A stretch of 64,000 nucleotides of DNA from Bacteroidota bacterium (GTDB taxonomy: Bacteria; Bacteroidota; Bacteroidia; AKYH767-A; OLB10), in NCBI GenBank assembly GCA_016713445.1, contig JADJPB010000021.1, positions 1 through 64,000 on the forward strand, given 5' to 3'. Position 1 is the first letter of the stretch, and every line of letters begins with the position of its first letter. The notes beneath the pieces were generated by a model. It was not told the DNA's origin, did not search any database, and worked only from the letters and a program-made list of their open reading frames with translations. Below, piece after piece: positions 54,743 through 64,000 of the stretch. The position numbers and the translations under genes are program-made.

Positions 54743-55984
54743 CTATTCCATCAACACCTTCAAATAAAATTTAGGATCTTTCAATCTTCCTCTTAAATCA
54801 ATATCTTCAAACATACAAGAAATAGTTTCACGTAAAGTTTTACTGCGCACCGCCTTATTCACTACCAAATTAAAGAGCCATGGATATTTCACTAATTCCT
54901 GCATCTTTTTACTTAGGCTTAACTCGGGCCACAAACGTTTGTATACTGAATCATCGTACATCTGCAAAGCAGCTGCAGAATAATTTCCATTCAATGCTTC
55001 AATCGTTTCAGCCGCTTTCAATCCGCTGATCATGGCATTGCCGATTCCTTCTCCGGTGAAAGGGTCAATCAATGAACCGGCATCTCCAAGCAATATAAAT
55101 CCATCTCCAGAAAGTGGGCGTTTCTTGGAACCTAACGGTAGTCCATATCCGCGAATAGGTCCTTCTAACTCGGCATCCATAAAACGATCGCGAATTGGTG
55201 CGTACTCACGAATCAGTCGAAGCATATCTTCTTTTAAATTTACTTTCTTCTTACTCACCACATCGCTGCGCATGCCCACGCCAACATTTGCATATCCGTT
55301 GGGAAGCGGGAAAATCCAAAAGTAACCGGGAAGAAAATCTTTCACAAAATGCAATTCGATATAACCATTCGGATCTAAATCCTTTACACCTTTATAATAC
55401 GCACGCAAACCAGCACAATAGTGCTCCTCTTCCATCTGAATGCCGCCCACTTCCTTTGCAAAACGAGAATGCGCACCATCGGCAGCAATCAATAATGGAG
55501 TACGAAAAACATTTTTCTCATCTTTATCGCTGATGATCCAATCAGCACCTTCTCTTCTAAATTTTTCAATGCGTACATTTAACTTCGTTTGAACACCATC
55601 TGCATTTTTCGCGTTATTAAAAAGCCAATTATCAAAATCGTATCGTCGGGAAATGTATCCTGGAGGCTTTTCCTTATTATCTTCTCTTCGAAAAGGAACC
55701 TTCAAGACTTTACCATTGGGCGCCACAAAAGTGACTCCATGGGAGTCGAGGGTATACGATTGTTGCGCAAGCCCATCTACCAACAAAGGATCAATTCGCT
55801 TTAAGGTAAGTAATACTTTACCACTTAAAGCATCACCACAAACCTTGTCACGAGGAAACTCGGACTGATCTAAAAGCAAGCAACACTTGCCCTTCTTCGC
55901 TAAGGCTAAGGCAGTTGTGCTTCCAGCTGGTCCAGCTCCGATGATAATAATTGGATGAAATTCCACTTTCGAAAAATACAACAT
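54743..55984 (-). CDS. Geranylgeranyl-reductase-type FAD-dependent oxidoreductase
   Basis: The 413-residue protein has an N-terminal FAD-binding Rossmann motif (IIIIGAGPAGSTTALALAKKG), the DKVCGDALSG segment typical of the geranylgeranyl reductase family, and a second FAD motif LLGDAGSLIDPFTGEGIGNA near residue 295. The substrate is probably an isoprenoid or polyprenyl chain, but the family also includes digeranylgeranyl and menaquinone reductases; the specific reaction is not clear. The alternative start at Met in FSK VEFH is not needed. It converges with the AAA ATPase gene. Confidence 0.78.
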   Translation of the reverse strand: MLYFSKVEFHPIIIIGAGPAGSTTALALAKKGKCCLLLDQSEFPRDKVCGDALSGKVLLTLKRIDPLLVDGLAQQSYTLDSHGVTFVAPNGKVLKVPFRREDNKEKPPGYISRRYDFDNWLFNNAKNADGVQTKLNVRIEKFRREGADWIISDKDEKNVFRTPLLIAADGAHSRFAKEVGGIQMEEEHYCAGLRAYYKGVKDLDPNGYIELHFVKDFLPGYFWIFPLPNGYANVGVGMRSDVVSKKKVNLKEDMLRLIREYAPIRDRFMDAELEGPIRGYGLPLGSKKRPLSGDGFILLGDAGSLIDPFTGEGIGNAMISGLKAAETIEALNGNYSAAALQMYDDSVYKRLWPELSLSKKMQELVKYPWLFNLVVNKAVRSKTLRETISCMFEDIDLRGRLKDPKFYLKVLME

Positions 55985-56056
55985 CTAAGCTCTTCCTCCT
56001 CATCGAATAAGCCAATTATTTAATACCAAAGTACATTAAACTATTGCTCCAAATTC

Positions 56057-56087
56057 TTTGAAAATTCAAAATGAATCGGTTACTTTG
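56057..56087 (+). promoter_or_regulatory. Bacteroidota-type promoter candidate for the type B T9SS gene
   Basis: TTTG at 56057-56060 and TTACTTTG at 56080-56087 are separated by exactly 19 bases. The -33 is perfect and the -7 has one mismatch from TAnnTTTG. The start would be near 56094, 50 bases before ATG 56143. Confidence 0.5.
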
Positions 56088-56142
56088 ATCAACAATTCCC
56101 TTTTACACAAACCCAACCTTCTACACCCAAAAGAACAGTTTC

Positions 56143-59100
56143 ATGAAACATCTATTACGCTATGCGCAACGCTTGGCTCTACTATTCGTCACTATAATTG
56201 TATCGTATAATGCAAGTGCTTCCCATCTTATGGGAGGAAATTTAACTTATGAATATTTAGGAATTAATGGAGGAACAGGTCTCTATGAATATCGAGTGAC
56301 ACTTTATGTGTATCGTCTTTGTGACCCAGGTAGCTCGCAACTGCCAAATTCTATGAGTTTAGGAGCTTATCAAGACAATCCTGGAAATCCGACTGGTCCT
56401 AAACAATTATTGAGTAGCATTACTTTGCCTTTGATCAGTCAACAATTTATTCAACCACCTAACGCCAATGATTCGTGTACATTTTTACCAAGTGTTTGCG
56501 TGGAAGAAGGTGTTTTTCAAAACATCGTTTCCTTACCTTCTAATAGTACAGGGTTTTATTTTATTGCTGATCGTTGTTGCAGAAATAACAATATTGCCAA
56601 TTTAGATAATCCAGGTGGGACGGGGCAAGCTTATTATGCACAAGTTCCACCACCTAATATTGTAAACAGTGCACCAACCTTTGCAGTAGCGCCGGTACCA
56701 TTTATTTGTGCTGGTGATACGGTAAGTGTTTTAAATCAAGCTTTCGATGTTGATGGAGATTTATTGGTTTATCATTTTGCGACTCCTTATTGGGGAATTG
56801 CAAATAATGGCCAACCGAATCCGAACCCGCCGGCAAATTATAATTGGCCGATTCCAAATATAACGTATGCTGCCGGTTATAGTGTTACCAGTCCTTTCGG
56901 AGCAGGAGATTATATTAATATTGATACAGCAACTGGTCTTGCCTCTTATGTAGCACCCAATACTGGATTTTATGTAGTTGCTGTTGAAATTGAAGAATGG
57001 AGAAACGGTGTGTTGATAGGAGTAACTAGGAGAGATATTCAATTAATTGTGATTACATGTCCGGTAAACCCGCCGCCAGTTTTAGGCGCTGGTAGTACAC
57101 TAACCTACACCATTCAAGAAGGTCAAACTTTATGTTTCAATGTAGCTTTTACAGACCCAAATAATGATAGTTTATTTATGGTGAGAAACGGAGATATTTT
57201 TAATTCTGTATTGACGAATCCACCGGCAACATTAAATAATGTTTCAGGATTGGGAAGTATTTCAAGTCAATTTTGTTGGACGACTTCATGTGCACAAGGA
57301 AGAACAACACCTTATCAATTCAGCACGGTGGTGGACGACAATGGATGTCCCGCTAAGACAACAAACACGGTATATACGATCAATGTAACACCAGCGGTAA
57401 AACCAACAATCATTAATGGCCCTGATACTATTTGTGCGAATTTGGTAAATGGAATTGCATATAATGTTTCTACGACCAGCGGCTACACATATAATTGGTC
57501 TGCAACCAACGGATCTCAAGGTTCAGGAGGAACCACAGGAGCTATTGGAGTAAATTTTAGCGGCAGTGGAAATGCAACGGTAAGTGTAGTCGCCGTAAAT
57601 CCATTCGGATGTCCAGCAGACACATTAACGAAACCTGTATTTATACGCGCGTTGCCGTCTGCTGTGGCTGGGGCCGACATCAATTTTTGTTCCGGAGGAT
57701 CTGCTGTGATTGGTGGGCCTAATACACCCGGAGTAACTTATGCTTGGAGTCCTACAACCGGATTAAGCAGCAGCACGGTTTCTAATCCAACGGTAACACT
57801 TACTAACGGTACTGGAACCCCGCAATCTACAACCTATATACTTACAACCACCTTAGATGGATGTTCAAATAAAGACACCATTGTAGTTACTGCAAATCCT
57901 TTTCCGGTTGCTAATGCGGGAAGTAATGTATCCATTTGTTCAGGAACAAGTGCTCCTTTGGGAAGCTTACCTACCACAGGATATACGTATACTTGGTCAC
58001 CATCCACAGGGTTGAACAACGGCAGTATTTCAAATCCAGTTATTTCACTTACCAATGGAAATTCTTTGCCTGACACCTTGCAATACGTCGTTATCCTATC
58101 CAATACTTTTGGTTGTGGCGATAGTGATACCGTTCAAGTTATTGTGCGCCCTGTCCCTACGGCCAATGCAGGAAATGATATCACCTTTTGTTCAGGCGGA
58201 ACCGGAAATATAGGAACCAGTGCTACCACTAATTATGGATATACCTGGAGTCCATCCGGTGGACTAGGAAGTACTACTACAAGTGCTACTTCGGTAACGC
58301 TGACTACTTCACTCTCCGTAAATGACACCGTTCCCTTCATCGTTACTACCTCTTTGTTTGGATGTTTAGACAGAGACACTGTAAATGTCATTGTACGACC
58401 GTTGCCTTTATCCAATGCCGGAACCAATCAATTATTATGTTCAGGAAATTCTGTTAACTTAGGTACTACTAACACCAGTGGCTATACGTACAATTGGACA
58501 CCTGGAACCGGATTAAACAATACTACGCTTTCAAATCCAACTTTAAATTTAACGATTTCAGGTGGAGCCATTGATCCCGACACATTATTTTATGTTGTAG
58601 TTACTACATTGAATGGGTGCACCTCGACGGATACGGTTCAGGTTATTTTAAGTCCTGTTCCAACTGCTGCTGCTGGAAACGACGTAACTTTTTGTTCCGG
58701 ACAAACCGTGAACATAGGAACTCCATTGGTTTCAGGATATGGATATACATGGTCTCCTTCTACTGGACTTAGCAGTACTACGATCGCGCAACCAAATCTT
58801 ACATTAACAAATAGTGGCACAACAACTATTACCAGCAACTATATAATGACTGTAAATTGGTTTGGATGTATTGACCGCGATACGATAATTGCCACAATTA
58901 AACCGCTTCCAGTTTCTGAAGCAGGGACCAACACTTCACTCTGTGATGGCGATACATTCTTGTTAGGTGCTCCATTGACTTCTGGATATACTTATTCATG
59001 GTCACCAGGAACGGGATTGAATAACACAAATACTTCCAGTCCTACTTTAATTGCAAACAATCCAGGTCCGGGAGTAATTACTCAAACTTATTTGGTAAAC

Positions 59101-61611
59101 ACTTCATGGAATGGATGCAACTCTTCAGACAGTGTTACCATCACGATTAATCCACTCCCAATAGTAATCGCCAGTGTAACCAACAATCCTATTTGTGCCG
59201 GAGCGAGTACCACCTTACAAGGTAGTGGTGCAAACACCTACAACTGGGCTTTGCTCAGTAGTCCTGGAACCAGTATTGGAACTGGTGCAAACTTAATCGT
59301 AAGTCCATCTAACAGCACTTCATACATTGTAACAGGAGCCAGTTCGACGACCTGTATAAACCGAGATACGATTACGATTACAGTAAACCAATTACCGATT
59401 GTTGCTATTGCATCTGCCAATGATACTATTTGCGCTGGGGACTCTGTTCAACTCAGCGGAACGGGTGCCAATTCCTATACATGGACTGTTCAAGGGGGAA
59501 GTACAATAGGGAGTGGAACACCCATCTATGTTTCTCCAGCAGCTAATACCACCTATATTTTAAATGGTACAGATGCGAACAACTGTAGCAATGCAGATAC
59601 CATTAGTCTTACCGTCAATCCAGCTGCCACTTTAAGTAGTATAAGCGGAGTTATTTCAATATGTCCAGGTGTTACGAATGTTCCTTATACAGTAAACAAC
59701 CCTAATCCGAACAGTTCATACAATTGGGTGGTTACAAATGGAACCCTGCAATCAGGTCAGGGAACAGCGAACGTAACGATCAACTGGGACACTGCAGGAA
59801 TCGGAACGATTACAGTTACTGAGATGACTGATTTAGGATGTGAATCAAATCCGGTAGTATTGACTGTAAGTATCAATATTATTTTAACTCCAGCAGCACC
59901 TACTGGACCTACTACTCTTTGTGCAAATGTTGCACAAGGCCAGATTTATTCTAATTTAAACACTCCTGGATCCACTTACAATTGGTTTGCACAAGGTGGA
60001 ATTGTGGTGAGTGGAAATGGAACAGGAACAGTAACGGTAGATTGGAACACTGCAGGTCCCGCGATTGTTGCATTGTGGTATGAAGAAACAAGTACCACCA
60101 TAGATACGGTTTGTTTTGGTATTTCAGATACCATTTATGTAAGCATTAGTCCGGTTCCACAAACCAGCGCAATCTCCGGAGATAACAGCATTTGCGTTAG
60201 CGATACAGGTTCATTCAGCGTAGTAGCTACAGCAGGATCTACTTATCAGTGGAGCATTATTGGAGGAACTATTCTTAGTGGAAATGGAACCAATGCAAGC
60301 ACAGGAATCTGGAGTGGATCAGGAACCGCAACGGTTACTATAATTGAAACAAATAGTTTTGGTTGCATTGGGGATCCAGTAAATCTATCAGTTACTGTGA
60401 ATGCTCTTCCTGCTGCCGATGCTGGATCAGACGATGATATATGTATTGGTAATACAGCGAATTTATCGGCAAGCGGCGGTATTAGTTATGCATGGACACC
60501 AGTTTCCACGCTGGATAACTCAAGTATAGCGAATCCGATCGCAACACCTACTGTCACTACCACTTATACGGTATTAGTAACTGATGCAAATGGATGTAAA
60601 AACACCGATAATGTTACCATCTTCGTTAATCCATTACCGTTAGCTAACGCTGGTTTTGATGTTGCTATATGTATTGGAAGTTCTACCACACTTAGTGCGA
60701 GTGGAGGAACAATATATAGTTGGAGCCCGGGAACAAATTTGAGCAACACCAACACGTCGAACCCGACAGCCGATCCACAAGCTACTATCACTTATTCTGT
60801 CATTGTTACTGATACGAATGGTTGCAGTGCTACTGACGATGTAATTGTCAGCGTAAATCCGTTACCTACAGCAGATGCAGGCATAGATACTTTGCTTTGT
60901 AATGGAAGCAGTATCGCTTTGCTTGGCACAGGAGGAATAAGTTATCAATGGTCTCCTGCTACAGATTTGAACAATCCAAACATTGCGAATCCGATAGCAA
61001 GCCCATCCAGCATGATCACTTATACTGTAATGGTTACCGATGTAAACGGATGTACGGATGATGATCAGGTAACCATCGACATCAATGCACAACCTAAATC
61101 GACATTTGAACTAGACTCCACCTTAACAAAAGTAGATTGTAATGGCGTTAACATACAAACCATCAATTTAAGTACTGATGCGTTAAACTACAATTGGAAT
61201 ATGGGAGATGGCACTACGACAACTGTTGACAACCCTTCCCATCAGTATCCATTTGGTTCAAATGCGACCATCACATTAATTGCCATCAACAATGGCTGTA
61301 GTGATACAAGTAATTTGCAATTAAATTTAGGAGATTTGTCCGATTATCTAAAAGGTATTCCCAACACATTTACTCCAAACGGTGACGCAATCAATGATTG
61401 CTTTGATTTAAGCAAGACAGATTTTGCAGATTGCAGCACTTGGACAGTTTTCAATCGTTGGGGCGAGAAAGTATTCCAAAGTGACCATCAAAATCGTTGT
61501 TGGAATGGCAAGAAAAATTGCAATGGAGAACCTTGTCCTACGGGAACGTATTTCTACGTACTTAAGGTAAATGGGGCCTCCCTCAATGGTTCTATCATGC
61601 TAATTAGATAG
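56143..61611 (+). CDS. Giant gliding-associated repeat protein with T9SS type B sorting domain
   Basis: The 1822-residue protein has a signal-like N-terminus (LALLFVTIIVSYNASASHLMGG). The domain after ASHLMGGNLTYEYLG is the conserved opening of many large gliding-associated proteins. A cadherin/PKD-like zone follows (ICAGDTVSVLNQAFDVDGDL). Then come about fifteen Ig-like repeats containing 'AG-N-FCSGG' or 'ICIGN-LSASGG' blocks (GNDITFCSGGTGNIGTSATT). The C-terminus (FTPNGDAINDCFDLSKTDFA ... FNRWGEKVFQS ... GTYFYVLKVNG) is the type B (gliding_CTERM) sorting domain. The protein would be exported by Sec and T9SS and bound at the surface, as an adhesin. The frame is intact. Confidence 0.85.
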   Translation: MKHLLRYAQRLALLFVTIIVSYNASASHLMGGNLTYEYLGINGGTGLYEYRVTLYVYRLCDPGSSQLPNSMSLGAYQDNPGNPTGPKQLLSSITLPLISQQFIQPPNANDSCTFLPSVCVEEGVFQNIVSLPSNSTGFYFIADRCCRNNNIANLDNPGGTGQAYYAQVPPPNIVNSAPTFAVAPVPFICAGDTVSVLNQAFDVDGDLLVYHFATPYWGIANNGQPNPNPPANYNWPIPNITYAAGYSVTSPFGAGDYINIDTATGLASYVAPNTGFYVVAVEIEEWRNGVLIGVTRRDIQLIVITCPVNPPPVLGAGSTLTYTIQEGQTLCFNVAFTDPNNDSLFMVRNGDIFNSVLTNPPATLNNVSGLGSISSQFCWTTSCAQGRTTPYQFSTVVDDNGCPAKTTNTVYTINVTPAVKPTIINGPDTICANLVNGIAYNVSTTSGYTYNWSATNGSQGSGGTTGAIGVNFSGSGNATVSVVAVNPFGCPADTLTKPVFIRALPSAVAGADINFCSGGSAVIGGPNTPGVTYAWSPTTGLSSSTVSNPTVTLTNGTGTPQSTTYILTTTLDGCSNKDTIVVTANPFPVANAGSNVSICSGTSAPLGSLPTTGYTYTWSPSTGLNNGSISNPVISLTNGNSLPDTLQYVVILSNTFGCGDSDTVQVIVRPVPTANAGNDITFCSGGTGNIGTSATTNYGYTWSPSGGLGSTTTSATSVTLTTSLSVNDTVPFIVTTSLFGCLDRDTVNVIVRPLPLSNAGTNQLLCSGNSVNLGTTNTSGYTYNWTPGTGLNNTTLSNPTLNLTISGGAIDPDTLFYVVVTTLNGCTSTDTVQVILSPVPTAAAGNDVTFCSGQTVNIGTPLVSGYGYTWSPSTGLSSTTIAQPNLTLTNSGTTTITSNYIMTVNWFGCIDRDTIIATIKPLPVSEAGTNTSLCDGDTFLLGAPLTSGYTYSWSPGTGLNNTNTSSPTLIANNPGPGVITQTYLVNTSWNGCNSSDSVTITINPLPIVIASVTNNPICAGASTTLQGSGANTYNWALLSSPGTSIGTGANLIVSPSNSTSYIVTGASSTTCINRDTITITVNQLPIVAIASANDTICAGDSVQLSGTGANSYTWTVQGGSTIGSGTPIYVSPAANTTYILNGTDANNCSNADTISLTVNPAATLSSISGVISICPGVTNVPYTVNNPNPNSSYNWVVTNGTLQSGQGTANVTINWDTAGIGTITVTEMTDLGCESNPVVLTVSINIILTPAAPTGPTTLCANVAQGQIYSNLNTPGSTYNWFAQGGIVVSGNGTGTVTVDWNTAGPAIVALWYEETSTTIDTVCFGISDTIYVSISPVPQTSAISGDNSICVSDTGSFSVVATAGSTYQWSIIGGTILSGNGTNASTGIWSGSGTATVTIIETNSFGCIGDPVNLSVTVNALPAADAGSDDDICIGNTANLSASGGISYAWTPVSTLDNSSIANPIATPTVTTTYTVLVTDANGCKNTDNVTIFVNPLPLANAGFDVAICIGSSTTLSASGGTIYSWSPGTNLSNTNTSNPTADPQATITYSVIVTDTNGCSATDDVIVSVNPLPTADAGIDTLLCNGSSIALLGTGGISYQWSPATDLNNPNIANPIASPSSMITYTVMVTDVNGCTDDDQVTIDINAQPKSTFELDSTLTKVDCNGVNIQTINLSTDALNYNWNMGDGTTTTVDNPSHQYPFGSNATITLIAINNGCSDTSNLQLNLGDLSDYLKGIPNTFTPNGDAINDCFDLSKTDFADCSTWTVFNRWGEKVFQSDHQNRCWNGKKNCNGEPCPTGTYFYVLKVNGASLNGSIMLIR

Positions 61612-61637
61612 CGAGAAGCTAATAACCAGTATTTTAC

Positions 61638-61662
61638 AAGGCTCCTTCGGGAGCCTTTTTTT
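61638..61662 (+). terminator. Intrinsic terminator after the type B T9SS gene
   Basis: The 8-bp stem aaggctcc / ggagcctt closes a TTCG tetraloop and is followed by seven T including the last stem base. It is the strongest terminator in the window. Confidence 0.92.
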
Positions 61663-61711
61663 ATAACTTTCTATAGGTATTTACGTAGAATGTTGCATAT
61701 ATCATATCAAC

Positions 61712-63705
61712 ATGAGACACTTTAAAGGAATCGTTCCGCTTTTACTATTGCTAATTCAGACTGCTGTACTGAATGGTCAAACAGCGGAAAATAATCCTGT
61801 AAATTACGACAACATGAGTTTAGAAGAACTCATGAACGTTAAAATTACTGTGGCATCTATCAAAGAATTAACGCCCCGTCAGTCGCCGGGTATTATTACA
61901 TACATAACGGCCGAGGAGATCCGAAATTCAGGAGCTCGAGATTTAATGGAAGTATTACGTCAAGTACCCGGCTTTGAATTTGGATCTGATGTAGAAGGAG
62001 TAGTAGGGATAGGGATTAGAGGAAACTGGGCCCACGAAGGGAAAGTAGTTTTGTTTTTTGATGGCATAGAATTGAATGAAAGCTTATACTCTACATTACA
62101 ATTTGGAAATCATTATCCCATCGACAATATTGAGCGAATAGAAATAATTAGGGGCCCAGGGTCGGCACTACATGGGGGATTTGCAGCCTACGCAGTAATT
62201 AATATCATCACCAAGTCAGCTCAAATAGGGAAATTAGAAGTTGGAGGACATGTATCACAAAGCACCACCTATAACGGAATTGCGAGAAGTTCAAGTAATT
62301 TATACTTCAGCAAAAAGGGTGAAAAAGCTGGATTTTCAATAAAAGTTAACGGGAATCAGTCATTAAGAAGTCACCAAATCTACACCGATGTTTATGGAAA
62401 AAGTTATGACATGAGTCAGCAGAGTCAATTAAAAAACTTTTTCGTGAATGCAAGTGGAAACATCGGCAAATTACAACTTCGATTCTTGAGCGACAATTAT
62501 CGATTAAACGGCAGAGATGGGTATGTAGAAATAAAAGAACAAGCAAGTCCAAATCTATTCACGGCTCACAACTTCGAAGCAAAGTATGAAATTAATGCTA
62601 ATGACAACTTCAAAATCATACCTCGCTTTGTAATAAGTAAACAATATCCATGGAGCACGCCAAAAAAAACTGCAGAAACAGATGAAGAAGCATTTCGAAT
62701 TCAGACATTAGGTTTACTTGGATCTATAAATTTTGTTAACGATATCAGTGAAAAATTCAATCTCATTTCTGGGGTTTCGATGAGAAGAGACGTTTCCACA
62801 AATGAAATTGCTGGAGAAATCTTTAACACAACCGGTACCAGCCAGTTTATCAATGAAAACATTTCTCTTTTTTCTCAAGCTTTATATACTACTAAATGGT
62901 TCAATTTAGTAAGTGGAATAAGATTTAATTATAACAGCAGGTACAACAACGCGATTGTTCCCCGAATAGGTATTACTCGAGAATTTAAAAGCTCACATTT
63001 TAAAGCATTATTCTCACGTGCTTTCAGAGCACCCAGCACACAAAACATAGATTTAGGAGATCATATCAAACCAGAATTCACAGACGTTATAGAGTTAGAG
63101 GCGGGTGTAAAAATCACCAAAGACGCCTACATCACTTTCAATGCATTTCATATGAAAACAATTGACCCTATTGTTTACTATGTTACTCCTACCACAAATG
63201 AAGATGCCTATACCAATTTAAGCAATACTGGAACGTCAGGATTAGAATTCGTATTTCAGTATAAAAAGAAATGGGGCGGTATAGATATTAACGGATCTTA
63301 CTATGATTCAGAAGATGGTACAGATGTAAATCTCTACACGCCAACCACCAACGATAATGTACATATTGGGCTCGCGCAATTCAAAAGCAATGCTTCCATT
63401 CATTTTCTAATTACCCCAGATTTGCAAATTGGAACTAATTTAAATTACTTATCCTCTAGATACGGAGTTAGCCATGTAGATGTTAATGATGAGTCTTCGA
63501 TTTATACACTCTATCCGGCATTTTATTTATTAAACATCCATTTAGAATATCGCTTCAAAAAGTAAAAGGTCTAACGACTCGCTTAGGGTTAAGAAATACA
63601 CTTGACCAACAAGAAGTATTTATTCAGCCTTATAACAGCAATCACGCTCCATTGCCTGGAATGCAAAGAGAAATACAATTAAAAATCACTTACCAGAACT
63701 TCTAA
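61712..63705 (+). CDS. TonB-dependent outer-membrane receptor (one frameshift at the end)
   Basis: The signal peptide (IVPLLLLLIQTAVLNGQ) is followed by a TonB-box-like zone (MSLEELMNVKITVASIKE), a plug domain (PRQSPGIITYITAEEIRNSG, IERIEIIRGPGSALHGGFAA) and a 22-strand barrel (FKALFSRAFRAPSTQNIDLG). The frame stops at 63565, but one missing A in A5 63557-63561 makes it continue VKGLTTRLGLRNTLDQQEVF and MQREIQLKITYQNF to TAA 63703-63705, giving a normal last strand with terminal Phe. The substrate is unknown. The next gene is YfiR-like; TonB receptors of this colicin I/VCA-type group often stand next to YfiR and sensor kinase genes. Confidence 0.82.
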
Positions 63706-63740
63706 GAAAAGTATCCTTGAAGAACATACTTTACATTTTC

Positions 63741-64000
63741 ATGAGAGGTAATTTTACTGGCATTTTAGCCGGGATGTTACTTTTGTGTTGTTCTGCCAAG
63801 TCTACCATTACAAATACGAATACTGTACCCAACAACGAAAGCACAATCAAAGCGCTTTTCATATACAATTTCACCAAACAAATTGAATGGCCTACTGAAA
63901 ATTTTAGCAAACCACAGTTTACTATTTGTGTTTTGGACGATCGTGAAATGGCGGACCGATTGATCGAAATCGTAAAAGGGAGAAAATATTTTGAAAAACC
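63741..64000 (+). CDS. YfiR-family protein, 5' end only
   Basis: The 86 visible codons begin with a signal-like segment (GILAGMLLLCCSAKS; possible lipoprotein) and then STIKALFIYNFTKQIEWPTE and FTICVLDDREMADRLIEIVK. These match the first half of YfiR (DUF4154) proteins, periplasmic repressors that bind their partner membrane cyclase in Pseudomonas. The gene runs off the window. It follows the receptor gene after 35 bases, so the two are probably transcribed together; a downstream sensor or cyclase gene would be expected. Confidence 0.7.
   Translation, partial: MRGNFTGILAGMLLLCCSAKSTITNTNTVPNNESTIKALFIYNFTKQIEWPTENFSKPQFTICVLDDREMADRLIEIVKGRKYFEK

Overview
The window looks like a chromosome piece from an AT-rich member of the Bacteroidota. 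The evidence is a large set of secreted proteins with C-terminal type IX secretion (T9SS) sorting domains (type A ends such as VVLTRKFVVKD, one type B gliding-associated end), MBG, PKD-like and SprB-like repeats, Bacteroidota-style promoters (TTTG / TAnnTTTG), and a nuo cluster without nuoEFG. I cannot place it below phylum. There are no tRNA, rRNA, CRISPR or prophage modules.

Layout. 1-1000: remnant ORF and an AraC-type regulator. 1069-3690: two small outer-membrane barrels, then a four-gene small envelope/stress operon (Lmo0937-like, YtxH, holin-like, coiled coil). 3727-32573: an SRPBCC protein, then mainly giant secreted T9SS proteins: beta-propeller, PKD repeat, GEVED/SprB, an ice-binding-like/S8 peptidase/MBG fusion, and an M43 metalloprotease reading frame continuing through propeller and beta-helix domains. 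A TPR-adenylate cyclase is embedded here, and so is a 2.27-kb tandem duplication. 32980-36863: an MFS/nucleotide-translocase-like membrane domain fused to HEAT-like repeats and a cyclic-nucleotide-binding domain, then an HD-domain protein. 36972-42258 (minus): a compact sulfur operon in transcription order YeeE/YedE, YeeE/YedE, SoxB, TsdA-like dihaem cytochrome c, porin. 42567-52718 (plus): nuoABCDHIJKLMN plus a conserved-looking 126-aa tail gene. 52876-53259: REP-like palindromes and repeated AACCTTATT operators before an AAA/DUF4143 ATPase. 54743-64000: geranylgeranyl-reductase-type flavoprotein, a 1822-aa type B T9SS protein, a TonB-dependent receptor and the start of a YfiR-family gene.

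How the parts fit. The sulfur operon probably imports thiosulfate or related sulfur compounds and oxidises them in the periplasm. The electrons would go to cytochrome c. The neighbouring complex I lacks the NADH-oxidising module and so must use another electron donor. The cyclase, the cNMP-binding fusion and the HD protein suggest cyclic-nucleotide signalling, but only by inference.

Data quality matters here. At least twenty reading-frame breaks sit at short homopolymers, including in nuoI, nuoM and nuoN, which points to uncorrected indels in a long-read assembly rather than real gene decay. I have joined such genes across the break and said so in each entry. Two in-frame TAA codons in the M43 reading frame do not fit that explanation and are flagged separately.
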